A stretch of DNA of 40,086 bases. Source: Sphaerotilus sp. GTDB lineage: Bacteria; Pseudomonadota; Gammaproteobacteria; Burkholderiales; Burkholderiaceae_C. The stretch lies in contig JAAFKB010000032.1 of the NCBI GenBank assembly GCA_013299055.1, positions 1 through 40,086 on the forward strand, given 5' to 3'. Positions 7,158-16,660 of the stretch are shown in pieces. A program made the position numbers and the translations under genes. Numbering within the stretch: the stretch's first letter is position 1; every line of letters starts with the position of its first letter. Under the pieces are notes generated by a model. It was not told the origin of the DNA and did no database searches. It saw only the letters and a program-made list of their open reading frames with translations.

Positions 7158-9467
7158 TCAGAACTTCAGCGAGCCGGTGAGCTGCACCACGCGCCCGGCG
7201 CCCGGCGTGTAGTGGCCGGTGTAGAGCGACTCGGCGTACAGCTTGTTGGCCACGTTCGAGACGTTGGCCTTGAGGGTGAAGTCCTCGTTGACGGCGTATT
7301 CGGCCATCAGGTCGCCGGTGATGTACTTGGGCGCGGCCCAGCCGGGATTGCGGTTGGGGGTCATGCTGCTGCGGGCATTGAGGCCACCACCGACACGCAC
7401 CTTCGGCGTGAGCTGGTAGGTGGTCCACACCGTGCCGCTGTGGCGCGGGGTCAGCGACGGGCGCGCACCCTGGGCTTCGGTCTGCACGCAGGTGACGGTG
7501 GCGCTGGCGGTACACGGCACGGCCACGTCGATCTTCGCCGACGGCATCCACATGTAGGAGCCGAACACCTCCCACGCCGACGTCAGACGCCCGGCCAGGT
7601 CCAGCTCGATGCCCGCCACATGGCGCTTGCCGGACAAGGTGACGAGGTTGACGTCAGGATCGGTGTTGCGCTCGTTCAGCTTGGTGGAGCGGAACACGGC
7701 GAAGCGGGCGTTGAACTTGCCGTCGTCCGAGGTGAAGTTGCCGCCGAACTCGACGTTGATCGCCTTCTCGGGCGGGGTGTTCACGTTCTGGGCGCTCAGC
7801 GAGTAGGCATCGCCCGAGGTGTTGAACGAGGTGGCCCCCGAGACGTGGAAGGACATCCGGTCGGACGGCTGGAAGATCACGCCGGTGCGGTGGCTCCACT
7901 CGGAGATTTCCATGCGGTAGCTGGTGGTCGCGACAGGGCTGGCGGCGGTTGTCGGAATCGCATAGGCGTCGTACTCGCCGACCAGGCGGTCATAGCGCGT
8001 GCCAGCCAGCACCTTCCACATCGGCGCGACCTGCACCAGATCCTGTGCATAGAAGCCCAGCCCGCGCGACACGTACTCGTTGCCCAGCCGCAGCTTGCGC
8101 AGGCTCTCGTCCACTGTGGCGCCGTCGTTTTCCGTGCCCACCGTGGTGTTGGTCTTGGCGGGCACGACACCGCCCTGCGCCGCGGTGAGCTGTGCGTAGA
8201 CCTTCTTCTGCTCGATGGCCACGTCGGCGCCTGCCATGACGGCGTGCTGCACGCCCAGCGCGTCGAAGCGGCCGGTGTAGTCGGTCTGCGCATACAGGTT
8301 GCGCACGTTCTGGATCTTGAGCTGCGTGCCACGGGTGAGCACGGTGGCGTTGCTGAAGTTCGCCAGCGTAGCTGCGATGCCACTCGGCTGAAGCGCCGCC
8401 GCCGCCAGGCGGATGGTGCTGGCACGCTGGTCGCGGTCAAAGTCCCCCAGGCGCACCTTGGTCGTCAGGGTGGAGGTGGCCGAGAAACGGTGCACATGGC
8501 CAAAGCCGGCGGTGGTCGCCTCGCCACGGTTCTTGTCGCTGGCCGTGCCGTAGTAGGCGCTCGGGTCCACCGGCAACAGCGTCGTCTCGGCCACCCCGGA
8601 GGTCGCGGTCGGGCGGATCCACGGCATGCCGTAGTTCATGCCGTTGTCGTTGTCGAGGTGGAAGAAGGACAGCGTGAACTCGTCGCGCTCGCCCATGCCC
8701 CAGCGGTAGGTGCCCGCCAGGCCCGTCTTGTTGAGCGAGGAGCCAGCGCCATTGTTGTCCGCCGTGGTGTTCATCACGCCCAGACGCAGCGCCGAGTTGT
8801 CGCCGGTGCGAAGGTTGAAGTCACCGACGACGCGCTGGTAGTGGTGGCTGCCCACCGTCACGTCCACTTGGTGTTCGGTGATCGGACGAGGCGCCTTGGT
8901 GACCTGGTTGACCGCACCGCCCGTCGAGCCGCGCCCGAACAGCATCGAGGCCGAACCCCGCAGCACCTCCACCCGGTCGAGAAAGAAGGTGTCGCGGTCG
9001 TAGAAAGCCGGGTCGCGCATGCCATCGATGAACACGTCGCCCGTCGATTGCAGGGGAAAGCCGCGCAGGCGGATGTCTTCCTCACCACCTTCGGCCGCCA
9101 GGAAGCTGATGCCGGCCGTGTTCTTCAGCACGTCCTTCATCGTGTCGAGGTTGCGGTCGTCGATCAGCTTCTCGGTGACGACGGTGACGGACTGCGCCAC
9201 GTCGCGCAGTTCCTGCGTGCCCTTGCCGATCGTGGTGGTCACGGCGCGCACGCCGTCCTTGCCGCGCTCTTCTTCCTTCTTGCCCTTGACGGTGATCTTG
9301 CGCAGCGTCGAGACCTCGGCGGCCGGCTCGGTGGCGGGCGCGACGGACGTCTGGGCGTGGGCCAGGCTGGTCAGACCGAAACCGGCGGCCAGTGCGCCCA
9401 GCGGCAGCGCCGTGGCGAGCAGGCGGCGCCCGGTGGACGAGGAAGACGAAGAAACACAGCGGGACAT
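7158..9467 (-). CDS. TonB-dependent siderophore receptor (Fiu/PiuA-like)
   Basis: Outer-membrane gated channel for ferric siderophore, likely catecholate type given the adjacent piuC. The 769-residue precursor has a signal peptide (about 1-38, ending SLAHAQ), a putative TonB-box region near [11 protein letters not shown], a plug domain ([42 protein letters not shown]) and a 22-strand barrel ending in a terminal aromatic-type strand ([10 protein letters not shown]). The gene heads the operon, with a Fur-box-like sequence 77-95 bases upstream of the ATG. The ribosome site is weak. The exact siderophore cannot be read from sequence. Confidence 0.93.
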   Translation of the reverse strand: MSRCVSSSSSSTGRRLLATALPLGALAAGFGLTSLAHAQTSVAPATEPAAEVSTLRKITVKGKKEEERGKDGVRAVTTTIGKGTQELRDVAQSVTVVTEKLIDDRNLDTMKDVLKNTAGISFLAAEGGEEDIRLRGFPLQSTGDVFIDGMRDPAFYDRDTFFLDRVEVLRGSASMLFGRGSTGGAVNQVTKAPRPITEHQVDVTVGSHHYQRVVGDFNLRTGDNSALRLGVMNTTADNNGAGSSLNKTGLAGTYRWGMGERDEFTLSFFHLDNDNGMNYGMPWIRPTATSGVAETTLLPVDPSAYYGTASDKNRGEATTAGFGHVHRFSATSTLTTKVRLGDFDRDQRASTIRLAAAALQPSGIAATLANFSNATVLTRGTQLKIQNVRNLYAQTDYTGRFDALGVQHAVMAGADVAIEQKKVYAQLTAAQGGVVPAKTNTTVGTENDGATVDESLRKLRLGNEYVSRGLGFYAQDLVQVAPMWKVLAGTRYDRLVGEYDAYAIPTTAASPVATTSYRMEISEWSHRTGVIFQPSDRMSFHVSGATSFNTSGDAYSLSAQNVNTPPEKAINVEFGGNFTSDDGKFNARFAVFRSTKLNERNTDPDVNLVTLSGKRHVAGIELDLAGRLTSAWEVFGSYMWMPSAKIDVAVPCTASATVTCVQTEAQGARPSLTPRHSGTVWTTYQLTPKVRVGGGLNARSSMTPNRNPGWAAPKYITGDLMAEYAVNEDFTLKANVSNVANKLYAESLYTGHYTPGAGRVVQLTGSLKF

Positions 9468-9543
9468 GGCAGTGGAATCCAGACAGTTCAGGGATGGGGC
9501 TTGGGGCGCGGCTCCTGGCGTCTGGCTGGGGCGCTGTTTTGCA

Positions 9544-9562
9544 AATGATATCCATTCTCATT
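9544..9562 (-). promoter_or_regulatory. Fur-box-like site upstream of the siderophore receptor
   Basis: The 19 bases AATGATATCCATTCTCATT resemble the Fur consensus GATAATGATAATCATTATC in their A/T hexamers and partial dyad. The site lies in the AT-rich gap between the DUF2325 gene and the receptor gene. It probably gives iron repression of the receptor-piuC-tonB-exbBD operon. Confidence 0.75.
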
Positions 9563-9643
9563 AACATCGAGAAAAAAACATGCCTCAATGTCGTCAACAC
9601 ACAACAACCGATGCCCCTTGAGGCAGGGCAAGCCGAGCCGCGC

Positions 9644-10963
9644 TCAGGCCGACTCCAGCCCTCGCAACAGGCCGCTGGCGCTCGGACGCTCGACGAAGAC
9701 ACAGCGCTTGCCGGTGCGCTTGCAGTGGTCCTTGACGCGCCAGTACGCGCCGTGGCTGATGCAGCCGGTCTGGCAGATGACGAGGTCGGCCGCCTCCAGG
9801 TGGGCGTCGAGCCGGGCGGCACTGTCCTCCTCGCCGCCGTCGTGGTGCAGGAAGCGGGCGCCCCGGGTCTCGATCTCGCGCCGGTAGACCGGCACGCTCG
9901 CCGTGCGCCCGCCGACACACAGCACGGCCTTGTCCTGCAGGTCCAGCGCACCGCCCTCGTCCTCGGGGGAGACGACCTCCGGCGGCTCTTCCGCCGCCGC
10001 CAGCACCTGTCCTGGCTCGGGCTGCCGCGCCTGCAGCCGCCGCACCTGCCGCTCGCTGCGCTCCAGCGCCTGGGTCAGCGTGCGCACCTGCTGCTGCTGC
10101 CACTCCAGCCGGTACGCCAGGTCCAGCCGATCGGCCGTGACACTGGCCGGGGTCGGGCCGGGCGTTGCCGGCACGGCACTCGCCACGTCCTCGCGCAGGC
10201 AGGCGATCAGCGTGTCCCGCGCCACCAGTTGCGCCCGCAGGCGCACGAGTTCGGCCTGCTGGTGCTCGATCTGCAGCGCCTTGTCGGCCATCTGGCGCGT
10301 CACGCGGGCCTGCACGGCGGCGAGTTCGCGGGTCAGCACGGCGTTCTCCGCCGCCAGTGCCTGCATGCGCCGGGCATCGATGCGCACGCCGGTGCCGGTC
10401 TGGTGCTGGAGCATGTGGATGTCGCGCTGCACCTGCTCTTCCAGCACGGCGTCGCAGCACGGGTGCGTCAGCGTCACCCACAGTGCCGCACCCACCTCGC
10501 AGCCGCGTGTGGCCTCGCGCCAGTAGGCGGCCAGCTCGCCGGTGCTGCGCAGCGAGCGGGCTTGCCGGATCGCCTGGTCGTGGCGGCTGTCCAATTCGCG
10601 CTGCAACCGCTCGGCCAGCTCGCTGCGCTGCGCACACTCGTTGATCGCGCTGCAGTGCAGCTCGTAGTCATCGGCCTGCGCCCGCCGACCCAGCACCTTC
10701 TCGGCCAGCCGCCGCAACTGCTCGATCGACATGCAGGTTCCCAGCACCGGACAGAACACCGGGCGAGGCAGTTCCCAGAGCCGGCGGCGTCGCGACGACT
10801 GGGGCAACGGCTGCTCGATGTCGCAGGCGCCTGAAGATACCGTCGGGGACGCACGGCGCACCAGCCGCCCCGCCACGGCCTGGGCCGGATCGGCGGTCTT
10901 GTTCGGCTCGTCCGGGGAGGTCCACAGCAGCGACCCCGGGTTCGGTCGTTCGGAGGCACACAT
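9644..10963 (-). CDS. DUF2325 protein with coiled-coil middle, iron-linked
   Basis: A 439-residue protein. The N-terminal 75 residues look disordered. A helical region with many charged residues follows, including a likely coiled coil at about 205-330 (ENAVLTRELAAVQARVTRQM and similar). A C-terminal DUF2325 domain occupies about 348-430 (AVLCVGGRTASVPVYRREIE ... LVICQTGCISHGAYWRVKDH). Cysteines in the middle (THPCCDAVLEEQ) and in the C-terminal domain could bind metal. ATG 10963 has an AGGAGA ribosome site. The gene is third in a hemP operon behind a strong Fur site. Biochemical function is unknown; position argues for iron or haem handling. Confidence 0.85.
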   Translation of the reverse strand: MCASERPNPGSLLWTSPDEPNKTADPAQAVAGRLVRRASPTVSSGACDIEQPLPQSSRRRRLWELPRPVFCPVLGTCMSIEQLRRLAEKVLGRRAQADDYELHCSAINECAQRSELAERLQRELDSRHDQAIRQARSLRSTGELAAYWREATRGCEVGAALWVTLTHPCCDAVLEEQVQRDIHMLQHQTGTGVRIDARRMQALAAENAVLTRELAAVQARVTRQMADKALQIEHQQAELVRLRAQLVARDTLIACLREDVASAVPATPGPTPASVTADRLDLAYRLEWQQQQVRTLTQALERSERQVRRLQARQPEPGQVLAAAEEPPEVVSPEDEGGALDLQDKAVLCVGGRTASVPVYRREIETRGARFLHHDGGEEDSAARLDAHLEAADLVICQTGCISHGAYWRVKDHCKRTGKRCVFVERPSASGLLRGLESA

Positions 10964-10978
10964 CTTGAAATCTCCTGC

Positions 10979-11293
10979 TCAGTGCAATCCGATGTCGGTG
11001 TGCTGCTCCAGCAGCAAGCGCCAGCCGCAGTTGCGGCCCCAGAGCTGTCCGACCAGCCACACGCGGTCGAGGTCCGACACGTCGAATTCCCACACCCCCA
11101 CAGCGCCGCGCACCCTCAGCAGGCGCGACAGCGGCGACCAGGCCACCACCTGCGGCACCCCCACGGCCTCGTGCTGCACAGGCAAGACACACCGTCCACC
11201 AGCACGGCCTCCCTGGATCACCAGCGGCATGGCGTGTTGCACCGCCCCCGCGAACACGTCGTACAGCGCGTCAAGTCCCACATCGAACTTCAT
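10979..11293 (-). CDS. Unknown 104-residue protein between hemP and DUF2325 gene
   Basis: From ATG 11293, preceded by an AAAGGG-type ribosome site, this encodes 104 residues starting MKFDVGLDALYDVFAG. It has no signal peptide or membrane helix, one cysteine near the middle and one near the end (RNCGW), and several Trp and Val/Leu-rich segments suggesting a small beta-rich fold. It lies 15 bases before the DUF2325 gene and about 100 bases after hemP in the same direction, so it is probably in the same iron-repressed operon. I do not recognise the family. Confidence 0.65.
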   Translation of the reverse strand: MKFDVGLDALYDVFAGAVQHAMPLVIQGGRAGGRCVLPVQHEAVGVPQVVAWSPLSRLLRVRGAVGVWEFDVSDLDRVWLVGQLWGRNCGWRLLLEQHTDIGLH

Positions 11294-11395
11294 GCTCAGC
11301 CCTTTCTTTCGGCATCGAAAAAGAGCGCGGGCGGGCAATGCGGGCAGGAGGCCCCGGCTGGCTGGCGCAACGTGGCAGAAAAACCATCCGCCGCC

Positions 11396-11620
11396 CTACT
11401 TGGTCAGGATCAGCTTGCCCAGCGAGGTCTGGCGCAAGCGGTAGACCGCCCCATCGTGGTCGATCTCGATCTCCTGACGGCCCGCGAGCAGCGTCCGACT
11501 GGACCAGCGCGGTACAGCGCCCGAAGGACGGCTTTTTTCGGGCAGCGAGGCATCGGCAGATTCTGGCGTCGCATCGGACAGGACAGCGGGCGACAGCGGG
11601 GAAGTGGAAGCAGGTGACAT
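11396..11620 (-). CDS. hemP: Hemin uptake protein HemP
   Basis: A 74-residue protein whose C-terminal half is the HemP domain: RTLLAGRQEIEIDHDGAVY followed by RLRQTSLGKLILTK. HemP proteins are small cytoplasmic proteins of haem/iron uptake loci, and in some bacteria they act as regulators of haem transport genes. The first 35 residues are Ser/Pro/Ala-rich and probably disordered. I chose ATG 11620 because the longer open frame would run through the Fur site and AT-rich promoter. It is divergent from ahpC. Confidence 0.9.
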   Translation of the reverse strand: MSPASTSPLSPAVLSDATPESADASLPEKSRPSGAVPRWSSRTLLAGRQEIEIDHDGAVYRLRQTSLGKLILTK

Positions 11621-11628
11621 GCATGCAT

Positions 11629-11650
11629 GATAATAAGAATGATTCTTATC
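11629..11650 (-). promoter_or_regulatory. Strong Fur box controlling hemP
   Basis: The site contains a perfect palindrome ATAAGAAT-G-ATTCTTAT (11633-11649) inside a GATAAT-type context, the clearest Fur box in the window. It ends 9 bases upstream of the hemP ATG, so Fur binding would block hemP and the two genes behind it. It is in the same intergenic region as the ahpC promoter. Confidence 0.88.
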
Positions 11651-11679
11651 TTCAAGTAATCCCCAGGTACACCGCACTA

Positions 11680-11700
11680 TCAATAGCAATGTTCTATTGA
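11680..11700 (+). promoter_or_regulatory. OxyR-like operator upstream of ahpC
   Basis: A perfect inverted repeat with arms TCAATAG and CTATTGA separated by 7 bases. It contains ATAG-N7-CTAT, the tetranucleotide spacing of the OxyR recognition motif. It lies about 107 bases upstream of the ahpC ATG and 60 bases from the hemP ATG, in an AT-rich stretch. Peroxide induction of ahpC by OxyR is known in many bacteria; its action here is inferred. Confidence 0.65.
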
Positions 11701-11806
11701 AAAACAAAAAATATGCAATTGGATCAATCGATCGACAACACCTAAGATCCATCCCATCCACTCGTTCACCCCACCCCTCCAACCCCACGACCCAAGGAGT
11801 CAGTCC

Positions 11807-12370
11807 ATGTCACTCATCAACACCCAAGTCCAGCCGTTCAAGACCACCGCCTTCCACAACGGCCACTTCGTCGAAGTCTCGAACGAGAGCCTGAAGGGCA
11901 AGTGGTCCGTCCTGATCTTCATGCCGGCCGCCTTCACCTTCAACTGCCCGACCGAGATCGAGGACGCTGCCGACAACTACGCGGCGTTCCAGGCCGCGGG
12001 CACCGAGGTCTACATCGTCACGACCGACACGCACTTCTCGCACAAGGTGTGGCACGAGACCTCGCCGGCCGTCGGCAAGGCGCAGTTCCCGCTGGTGGGC
12101 GACCCGACCCACACGCTGACCAATGCCTTCGGCGTCCACATCCCGGAAGAAGGTCTGGCGCTGCGCGGCACGTTCGTGATCAACCCGGACGGCGTCATCA
12201 AGACCGCCGAGATCCACTCCAACGAGATCGCCCGTGACGTGAAGGAAACGCTGCGCAAGCTGAAGGCCGCCCAGTTCACCGCTGCCCATCCCGGCCAGGT
12301 CTGCCCCGCCAAGTGGAACGAAGGCGCTGCCACGCTGACGCCGTCGATCGACCTCGTCGGCAAGATCTGA
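11807..12370 (+). CDS. ahpC: Alkyl hydroperoxide reductase peroxiredoxin AhpC
   Basis: Typical 2-Cys peroxiredoxin (187 residues) that reduces hydrogen peroxide and organic peroxides and is recycled by AhpF. The peroxidatic Cys47 is in [13 protein letters not shown] and the resolving Cys166 in [10 protein letters not shown]. The C-terminal tail (DLVGKI) resembles the normal YF-containing tail only loosely. AAGGAG at 11793-11798 sets the start. It is followed by ahpF after 160 bases that contain two hairpins, so ahpC may be expressed above ahpF. Confidence 0.96.
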   Translation: MSLINTQVQPFKTTAFHNGHFVEVSNESLKGKWSVLIFMPAAFTFNCPTEIEDAADNYAAFQAAGTEVYIVTTDTHFSHKVWHETSPAVGKAQFPLVGDPTHTLTNAFGVHIPEEGLALRGTFVINPDGVIKTAEIHSNEIARDVKETLRKLKAAQFTAAHPGQVCPAKWNEGAATLTPSIDLVGKI

Positions 12371-12394
12371 TCCTGACGCGCTGACGCCATCGCT

Positions 12395-12418
12395 GGGGAC
12401 CGGGTTCTTCCGGTCTCC
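12395..12418 (+). terminator. Hairpin after ahpC
   Basis: A 9-base-pair stem (GGGGACCGG with CCGGTCTCC, one G-T pair) around the loop GTTCTT. No U-run follows, so it is more likely an RNA-stabilising or partial termination element between ahpC and ahpF than a classical terminator. Confidence 0.5.
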
Positions 12419-12419
12419 A

Positions 12420-12439
12420 GCCCTCCCCCGCAGGAGGGC
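12420..12439 (+). terminator. Second hairpin in the ahpC-ahpF gap
   Basis: A 7-base-pair stem (GCCCTCC with GGAGGGC) with a 6-base loop, directly after the first hairpin. Together they form a tandem stem-loop block 92 bases before the ahpF start. There is no poly-U tract. Confidence 0.4.
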
Positions 12440-12530
12440 ACCACTCCCCCGACTCGGACCCGAAGGATTGCAGCCCATGCAGCCCTTCCGGCCTGACACG
12501 CCCCTACCTCACCCTCAAGGAGCACCGACC

Positions 12531-14111
12531 ATGTTGGACAGCAACCTCAAGACCCAGTTGAAGGGCTACCTCGAACGCCTCGTGCAGCCCATCGAGATCG
12601 TCACCTTCGCCGACGACAGCGCGAACGCCCGCCAGATGCTCGAACTGGTGGCGGACGTGGCCTCGGTCGCGCCGGCCGGCAAGCTGAGCGTGCGTGTCGG
12701 TGCGATCAGCGGCGAGCGCGTGCCCTCCTTCCAGATCAGCCGCGCAGGTGCCGACACCGGCGTGCGCTTCGCCGGCTTGCCGATGGGCCACGAGTTCACG
12801 TCGCTGGTGCTCGCACTCCTGCAGACCAGCGGCTACCCGCCCAAGGTCGAAGCGGCGCTGGTCGAGCAGATCAAGGCGCTCGACCCCGGACAGGCTCTCG
12901 TCTTCGAGACCTACATGTCCCTGACCTGCCACAACTGCCCGGACGTGGTGCAGGCGTTCAACCTGCTGGCCGCGCTCAACCCGAAGATCCGCCACACCGC
13001 GATCGAAGGCTCGATGTTCCAGGCCGAGATCGACGAGCGCCAGATCATGGGCGTGCCGTGTGTCTACCTGAACGGGCAGATGTTCTCGTCCGGGCGGATG
13101 GAGCTGGCCGAGATCCTCGCGAAGATCGACACCGGCGCCGCGGCCCGCGAAGCCGCGAAGATCACCGCGCAGGCGCCCTACGACATGCTGATCGTCGGCG
13201 GTGGTCCGGCCGGTGCAGCGGCGGCGATCTACGCGGCACGCAAGGGCATCCGCACCGGGGTCGCGGCCGAGCGGTTCGGCGGTCAGGTGCTCGACACGAT
13301 GGGCATCGAGAACTTCATCTCGGTGAAGGAAACCGACGGCCCGAAGCTCGCCGCCGCGCTGGAGCAGCACGTCCGGCAGCACGACGTGGACGTGATGAAC
13401 CTGCAGCGGGCCACCGCGCTGATCCCGGCCAGCGAACCAGGCGGCCTGATCGAAGTGAAGCTGGAGAACGGCGCGAGCCTGCGCAGCCGCAGCGTCGTCA
13501 TTTCGACCGGCGCCCGCTGGCGGCAGATGAACGTCCCTGGTGAAACCGAGTACCGCAACAAGGGCGTCGCCTACTGCCCGCACTGCGACGGACCGCTGTT
13601 CAAGGGCAAGCGCGTGGCCGTGATCGGCGGCGGCAACTCGGGCGTGGAAGCGGCGATCGACCTGGCCGGCATCGTCCGCCACGTCACGCTGATCGAGTTC
13701 GACAAGCAACTGCGCGCCGACGCCGTGCTGCAGAAGAAGCTGCACAGCCTGCCCAACGTGACGGTCATCGTCTCGGCGCTGTCCACCGAGGTCCACGGCG
13801 ACGGCCAGAAGGTCAACGGCCTGAGCTACAAGGACCGCACGAACGACACCCTGCACCGCGTGGACCTCGAAGGCATCTTCGTGCAGATCGGCCTGCTGCC
13901 CAACAGCGACTGGCTCAAGGGCACGGTCGAGCTGAGCGCGCGCGGCGAGGTCATCATCGACGACCGCGGCCAGACCTCGGTGCCGGGCGTGTTCGCGGCG
14001 GGTGACGTGACGACCGTGCCGTACAAGCAGATCATCATCGCGATGGGGGCCGGCTCGACGGCGGCGCTGAGCGCGTTCGACCACCTGATCCGGCACAGCA
14101 CACCGGCTTGA
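12531..14111 (+). CDS. ahpF: Alkyl hydroperoxide reductase flavoprotein AhpF
   Basis: NADH-dependent disulfide reductase that keeps AhpC reduced (526 residues, normal length). The N-terminal tandem thioredoxin-like domain has the redox pair Cys133/Cys136 (LTCHNCPD). The FAD domain begins at [10 protein letters not shown] (221-230). The second redox pair is Cys349/Cys352 (YCPHCDG), and the NADH-binding motif is [11 protein letters not shown] at about 364-374. The C-terminal [20 protein letters not shown] block completes the FAD site. The start at 12531 follows AAGGAG at 12517-12522; an upstream in-frame ATG at 12468 has no such site. Confidence 0.96.
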   Translation: MLDSNLKTQLKGYLERLVQPIEIVTFADDSANARQMLELVADVASVAPAGKLSVRVGAISGERVPSFQISRAGADTGVRFAGLPMGHEFTSLVLALLQTSGYPPKVEAALVEQIKALDPGQALVFETYMSLTCHNCPDVVQAFNLLAALNPKIRHTAIEGSMFQAEIDERQIMGVPCVYLNGQMFSSGRMELAEILAKIDTGAAAREAAKITAQAPYDMLIVGGGPAGAAAAIYAARKGIRTGVAAERFGGQVLDTMGIENFISVKETDGPKLAAALEQHVRQHDVDVMNLQRATALIPASEPGGLIEVKLENGASLRSRSVVISTGARWRQMNVPGETEYRNKGVAYCPHCDGPLFKGKRVAVIGGGNSGVEAAIDLAGIVRHVTLIEFDKQLRADAVLQKKLHSLPNVTVIVSALSTEVHGDGQKVNGLSYKDRTNDTLHRVDLEGIFVQIGLLPNSDWLKGTVELSARGEVIIDDRGQTSVPGVFAAGDVTTVPYKQIIIAMGAGSTAALSAFDHLIRHSTPA

Positions 14112-14180
14112 TGACCAGCCTGGCGTTGACCAGAACACCACAGCGGGATCCAGCCCGAATCGAAAAGATTGGCAATAGCA

Positions 14181-14211
14181 TTCATGTTCGATTCATGAAA
14201 TCCCGTTCATG
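14181..14211. repeat. Three TTCATG direct repeats upstream of the acyltransferase
   Basis: TTCATG occurs at 14181, 14192 and 14206, spaced 11 and 14 bases, immediately upstream of the -35 region of the next gene. The middle copy is the palindrome TTCATGAA. The 11-base phase is close to one DNA turn, as in activator binding sites. No regulator can be named. Confidence 0.4.
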
Positions 14212-14217
14212 CGTGGT

Positions 14218-14246
14218 TTGTGCCAACAAAATCACACCAATATAGT
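14218..14246 (+). promoter_or_regulatory. Sigma-70 promoter for the acyltransferase/glycosyltransferase genes
   Basis: TTGTGC at 14218-14223 and TATAGT at 14241-14246 are separated by exactly 17 bases in an AT-rich region that stands out from the GC-rich surroundings. This would give a leader of about 65 bases before the ATG at 14318. Confidence 0.6.
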
Positions 14247-14317
14247 ATTTGTTGCGCAAAATCAGTCCTGAACCATCGCAGTGCATCCCGAGCTGCCATG
14301 CACCTACAAGGACGTTC

Positions 14318-15499
14318 ATGCGCACCGAATCCGAACACCGGTTCCTGTCCTCCGAAGTCCATTGCGGACTCCAGGCGTTCGAGTTGCTCCGGGATGAATG
14401 GTCAAGCGCCGTGGCGCGTGCGCACGCGCCCAGCCTGTTCGTGACTCCGGTCTTCACGGAACTGTCCTGGCAGCATTTCTCGCGTCCCGGTGATGAACCC
14501 TGGATCGTGACCGTGCGGGATGCCGCGGGCACGCTGGTGGGTCTGCTGCCGCTGGCCTTGTGCGTGGAGGTGCGGCACCGCTTTCAGATGAAGGTGCTGC
14601 GCCACATCGGTGCATGGAGCGGTGACCGCCCGGGTGTCCTGCATCTGGTGGATGCGTGGCAGGTGTGGCAGGCAGCACTGTCCGCCCTGCTGCGGCGCCA
14701 GCCGGACTGGCACCAGCTCGACCTGCGGGAGATCGACGTGCAGGAGCTGCCCGCCGCCGCGATGCTGCAGGCGGTCGGCCACCTGTCGGTGCAGGCACGC
14801 CTGGACACCTACTCCGGCGTGCTGCCCATCACCGGCACCTGGGACGATTACTTCCGCAGCCGCTCCAAGAACACCCGCCAGGCCTACCGGCGCAGCGAAC
14901 GCCTGCTGCAGGAAGCCTGTCCGGAGGGCCTCCACATCGAGGTCCACGACGCGGCCGACACGGTCTCTGGTGCATTCGAGCGCTACATCGCCATCGAACG
15001 CCTGGGCTGGAAGAGCGGGGCCAAGGTCGGGCTGTGGGCGGACCCGCGGGAGGCGGATTTCCACCGCAGCCTGCTGCCCCGCCTGGCGCAGATCGGCCAG
15101 GCCAGTGTCTGGATGCTGCGCAGCGGCACGCGGGACATCGCCGGGCTGGTGCGCCTGCGCCAAGGCAGCACCACCTACGAACGCTACAGCACCTACGACC
15201 CCGAATACGCCCGCTGCTCGCCCGGCACCTGGCTGTGCATGGAGGCGGTGCGGCAACTCTTCGGCACCGACTGCACCCGCTCGGACGCGCTCGGATTGCA
15301 CGAGCCGCTGGCCAACCGCCCTGCCATCGGCGCCTGGTACGACATCGAGCAGCGCACCTGCCGCCTCGTCGCCACCCGCGAGATCCACGGCCTGCGGCTG
15401 TACCGCCAGCTGCGCGGCGTGCCGGCCTCGCGCTGGCAACAGGTCGGCGTCGGCGTCGGGGCCGCTGCGGTCGCCACCGCACTCACGGTGATGAACTGA
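14318..15499 (+). CDS. CelD/FemAB-like GNAT acyltransferase
   Basis: A 393-residue protein with the double-GNAT layout of the Acetyltransf_6 (CelD/BcsL) family. The diagnostic segment is about residues 168-200, with WDDYFRSRSKNTRQAYRRSE, followed by FERYIAIERLGWKSG and a second fold with IAGLVRLRQGSTTYERYSTY. Such proteins are often encoded in exopolysaccharide or cell-surface loci and are thought to acylate sugars or amino groups; the substrate is unknown. The start at 14318 is favoured by an AAGGA about 10 bases upstream and the promoter at 14218-14246. The C-terminus contains a Gly/Val/Ala-rich possible membrane segment. A glycosyltransferase gene follows after 18 bases. Confidence 0.82.
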   Translation: MRTESEHRFLSSEVHCGLQAFELLRDEWSSAVARAHAPSLFVTPVFTELSWQHFSRPGDEPWIVTVRDAAGTLVGLLPLALCVEVRHRFQMKVLRHIGAWSGDRPGVLHLVDAWQVWQAALSALLRRQPDWHQLDLREIDVQELPAAAMLQAVGHLSVQARLDTYSGVLPITGTWDDYFRSRSKNTRQAYRRSERLLQEACPEGLHIEVHDAADTVSGAFERYIAIERLGWKSGAKVGLWADPREADFHRSLLPRLAQIGQASVWMLRSGTRDIAGLVRLRQGSTTYERYSTYDPEYARCSPGTWLCMEAVRQLFGTDCTRSDALGLHEPLANRPAIGAWYDIEQRTCRLVATREIHGLRLYRQLRGVPASRWQQVGVGVGAAAVATALTVMN

Positions 15500-15517
15500 T
15501 CCGCTGTCGGCGCCCCG

Positions 15518-16648
15518 ATGTCTGCCCACACGCCCCAGGTCTCGGTCATCCTGCCGACCTACAACCGCGGCGACGTGCTGCTGCGGGCCGTGCGCAGCGT
15601 CCAGGCGCAGACCTTCACCGACTGGGAGCTGCTGGTCATCGACGATGGCTCGACCGATGACTCCGTGGCGCGGGTCCGGGCGCTGGGCGATCCGCGCATC
15701 CGCCTGTTGCAGCAGGCCAACCAGGGGGTCTACAGCGCCCGCAATGCCGGCCTGGACGCCAGCCGCGCCGATTGGCTGACCTTTCTGGACTCGGACGACG
15801 AATGGCTGCCCCAGTTCCTGGCGCTGACCACCGCCTTCCTGCGCAGCCACCCGCAGGCCGACTGGGTCACGACGGAATTCCTGGAAGATCTGGGCGACGG
15901 CAGACCCCGCATCCGCCACGATCTGCACGACATCGGCCGCGACTTCGTGCCCTTTGCCCGGCGGATCGGCTCGACCGCGCTGGCCATGCCCCACGGCGAA
16001 ACGGACGACTACCTGCGCGTCTACCAGCACCGAGAGCCGGTCGGCGGCTGGGGCCGGGCCATCGTCGACGGCATGGAGGCACCCGATGCGCAGGTCTACC
16101 ACGGCCACATCTTCGACGCGATGCGCTGGGGTTACCTGAACTGGCTGCCGATCACGCTGCTGACCCGCCGGGCACTGGAGCGCATCGGCCCCTTCACCAC
16201 CCACACCCGCAGCGCCGCCGACTACCGCTTCCTGTCGTTGCTGGCGCGGCATTTCGAGGCGCACATGGTCGCGGTGCCCGGCGCGATCAAGTACGACAAG
16301 GCAGCACCGGGCCAGGCGCTGGTGCAGGGCCATCTCGCCACCGGGGCCGCGTCGTACCGCTTCGAGGTCAACAAGCTCGGCTTCTTCGACGAGCTGTTCC
16401 TGGGCCCCGCGCCGGGCGACGCCGAACTCGCCCGGCTGCGGCGCCATTTCTGTCTGGCCACCGGGCACCGTGCGCTGAGCCTGGGACTGCGCCGCGAGGC
16501 CATCGGCTGGCTGCACGGGGCCGCGGCATGGGAGCCGATCCTGTGGACCGCGTGGCCGATGGGGTGGCTGGCCCGGCTGGTGCCCGTCGATCGGGTGGCG
16601 GCCAAGGTCTACAACGGCTGGCTGACGCTGTGGAATCGGTGGCGGTAA
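15518..16648 (+). CDS. GT2-family glycosyltransferase
   Basis: A 376-residue inverting GT-A fold transferase. Its N-terminal nucleotide-sugar domain (1-130) shows VSVILPTYNRGDVLLRAVRS, VIDDGSTDDS, ANQGVYSARNAGL and the metal-binding acidic motif FLDSDDEW. The C-terminal 200 residues are helical and end with Trp-rich segments that may contact the membrane. It forms a two-gene unit with the upstream acyltransferase, suggesting a shared role in making or decorating a surface glycan. Sugar donor and acceptor cannot be assigned. Confidence 0.87.
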   Translation: MSAHTPQVSVILPTYNRGDVLLRAVRSVQAQTFTDWELLVIDDGSTDDSVARVRALGDPRIRLLQQANQGVYSARNAGLDASRADWLTFLDSDDEWLPQFLALTTAFLRSHPQADWVTTEFLEDLGDGRPRIRHDLHDIGRDFVPFARRIGSTALAMPHGETDDYLRVYQHREPVGGWGRAIVDGMEAPDAQVYHGHIFDAMRWGYLNWLPITLLTRRALERIGPFTTHTRSAADYRFLSLLARHFEAHMVAVPGAIKYDKAAPGQALVQGHLATGAASYRFEVNKLGFFDELFLGPAPGDAELARLRRHFCLATGHRALSLGLRREAIGWLHGAAAWEPILWTAWPMGWLARLVPVDRVAAKVYNGWLTLWNRWR

Positions 16649-16660
16649 AGCCACAAGGAT

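Noticed and set aside
6888-9548. Long plus-strand frame opposite piuC and the siderophore receptor.
   Set aside because: The receptor and piuC on the minus strand have clear family motifs; the plus-strand translation does not.
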